DNA from: Deltaproteobacteria bacterium
GTDB lineage: Bacteria; Desulfobacterota; Desulfuromonadia; Geobacterales; Pseudopelobacteraceae
Reading direction: 5' to 3'
NCBI GenBank assembly: GCA_030654645.1
Contig: JAURXC010000018.1
Location: 1-5,289, forward strand
DNA length: 5,289 nucleotides
Part shown: in pieces, positions 4,450-5,289 of the stretch
How positions within the stretch are numbered: the first letter of the stretch is position 1
Layout: every line of letters begins with the position of its first letter
Program-made: the position numbers and the translations under genes
The notes under the pieces: generated by a model
What the model was told of the DNA's origin: nothing
Database searches by the model: none
Seen by the model: only the letters and a program-made list of their open reading frames with translations

Positions 4450-5289
4450 ACGAACATGCGGAAATACAGAAACTGCTTTCGGCCTACGCGGGCGGAGACC
4501 TGGAACCGGATCGGAGCCGGAATGTGGAGAGCCATTTGGCGGAATGCCCGCAGTGCCGCGCCGAGCTGGACGATCTCCGGGCGCTGATGGGCCTGCTTCG
4601 CAGCGTGCCGGAGGTGGAACCGCCGCCATGGATGACGACCCGTGTCATTGCCATCCTGAAAGAGCAGCAGGCTGAGAAGCGGAGCTGGCTGCGGCGCATC
4701 TTCTTTCCTTTGCATATCAAGCTGCCGATCGAAGTCATGGCGCTGCTGGTGGTTTGTGTCAGCGGTTACTACCTTTCGCGCAATGTCGAAAGTGAGCTGA
4801 AGCAGCAGGTGGCGCAGCAAGGCAGTGACACTCCCTCAACTCAACTACAGCCGATGCCTGAAACGCCGGAGAGCGGCAAACGGGAAGCGCCGGCCGCACC
4901 CGTGCCGCGACCGACAGCCCCGCTGCCGATTTTTCCAAAGAGTATTGACCGGCCCGATTCCATGCCGTCGCAGGCGGCGCCGCCAGCTTCACCCGCGGCT
5001 GTCCCGGCGCCGCCCGCGGAACGGCGCGAGTCAGCCGCTCCTGCCACCGGAGCCGGGATTGACTCTGGCAAGAGGGAGGAAACATTTGTTCGTCCGCTTG
5101 AAGATGCCCGGGAAATGAAAAGAAGTGCGAAAAGCCCTGCAAAAGACGCGGCTGAATCCCTGTCTTCAGCTCCAGCCGCAAGTTCGGCATTGGCTCCTGC
5201 AGCTGCAGTCGCTCCGCAGCTGAAGATCCGTCTGGTCATTGCCGCTCCTGAAACCGCCTCCCAGGATCTTCGGCAGGCGATTATCAGTT
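4446..5289 (+). CDS. Membrane-anchored zinc-finger anti-sigma factor, partial (runs off right edge)
   Basis: The frame is open from ATG 4446 to the window end (281 codons, no stop). ATG overlaps the sigma stop as ATGA, with GGCGGGA 5 nt upstream. The N-terminal 75 residues form a zf-HC2/ZAS anti-sigma domain: a helix, then H30-x3-C34-x2-C37 (HLAECPQC), the zinc motif that clamps ECF sigma factors. A basic stretch (KRSWLRR, 78-84) precedes a hydrophobic segment at about 94-110 (LPIEVMALLVVCVSGYYL), likely one membrane span with the N-terminus in the cytoplasm. After it comes a long Pro/Ala-rich, low-complexity linker (about 125-265), probably periplasmic. From about residue 262 the chain becomes structured again (QLKIRLVIAAPE), suggesting a C-terminal sensor domain cut by the window. 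It may belong to the DUF2275-type anti-sigma group, but I am unsure. Role: it would hold the upstream sigma inactive until an envelope signal. Confidence 0.88.
   Translation, partial: MNEHAEIQKLLSAYAGGDLEPDRSRNVESHLAECPQCRAELDDLRALMGLLRSVPEVEPPPWMTTRVIAILKEQQAEKRSWLRRIFFPLHIKLPIEVMALLVVCVSGYYLSRNVESELKQQVAQQGSDTPSTQLQPMPETPESGKREAPAAPVPRPTAPLPIFPKSIDRPDSMPSQAAPPASPAAVPAPPAERRESAAPATGAGIDSGKREETFVRPLEDAREMKRSAKSPAKDAAESLSSAPAASSALAPAAAVAPQLKIRLVIAAPETASQDLRQAIIS

Noticed and set aside
4152..4820. 222-codon minus-strand ORF across sigma and anti-sigma
   Set aside because: It lies antisense to two clearly recognised proteins with intact motifs, has no recognisable domain and arises from GC-rich codon bias. 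It is a shadow ORF.
4759..5239. Minus-strand and alternative-frame ORFs over the Pro/Ala-rich segment
   Set aside because: GC-rich low-complexity sequence opens several frames at once. The plus-strand frame continuing from the HxxxCxxC domain is the real one.

Overview
The window looks like chromosomal DNA of a Geobacter-like bacterium (Desulfuromonadales/Geobacterales). This placement is an inference. It rests on a GEMM-I riboswitch of the A20 subtype known mainly from Geobacter and relatives, on a typical proteobacterial GlnD, and on an ECF sigma/zinc-finger anti-sigma pair. No marker gene here fixes the taxon. There is no sign of a mobile element, CRISPR array, rRNA or tRNA.

Layout. Three blocks are visible. 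(1) Positions 1-468, minus strand: a c-di-nucleotide riboswitch (386-468), an overlapping intrinsic terminator (360-403), and directly downstream the 5' end of a gene for a secreted fibronectin type III protein (start at 336, running off the left edge). Positions 469-565 hold its leader/promoter region, with a perfect 17-bp inverted repeat (518-534). (2) Positions 566-3616, minus strand: glnD (uridylyltransferase/uridylyl-removing enzyme of PII nitrogen signalling), a VF530-family DNA-binding protein gene 3 nt behind it, and a very strong intrinsic terminator closing the unit. (3) Positions 3705-5289, plus strand, divergent from glnD: a sigma70-like promoter, a 28-codon leader ORF with a good Shine-Dalgarno (SD), an ECF-type promoter-like element, an ECF sigma factor gene, and a membrane zinc-finger anti-sigma gene that overlaps it by ATGA and runs off the right edge.

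How it works together. The left block reads as an ON switch. The aptamer has A at the position equivalent to Vc2 G20, the hallmark of GEMM-Ib RNAs that respond to 3',3'-cGAMP. Its 3' half is also the 5' arm of the terminator, so ligand binding should let transcription reach the secreted protein gene. The right block reads as a self-regulated envelope or stress signalling module. The anti-sigma would hold the sigma factor at the membrane until a signal arrives. The sigma gene lacks its own SD, and a GGAACTT-N17-TCAAA element lies so close to the ATG that the transcript from it would be nearly leaderless.

The two most interesting points are the A20 riboswitch controlling an Fn3 protein, and the dual (leader-ORF-coupled versus leaderless) start arrangement of the ECF sigma gene.
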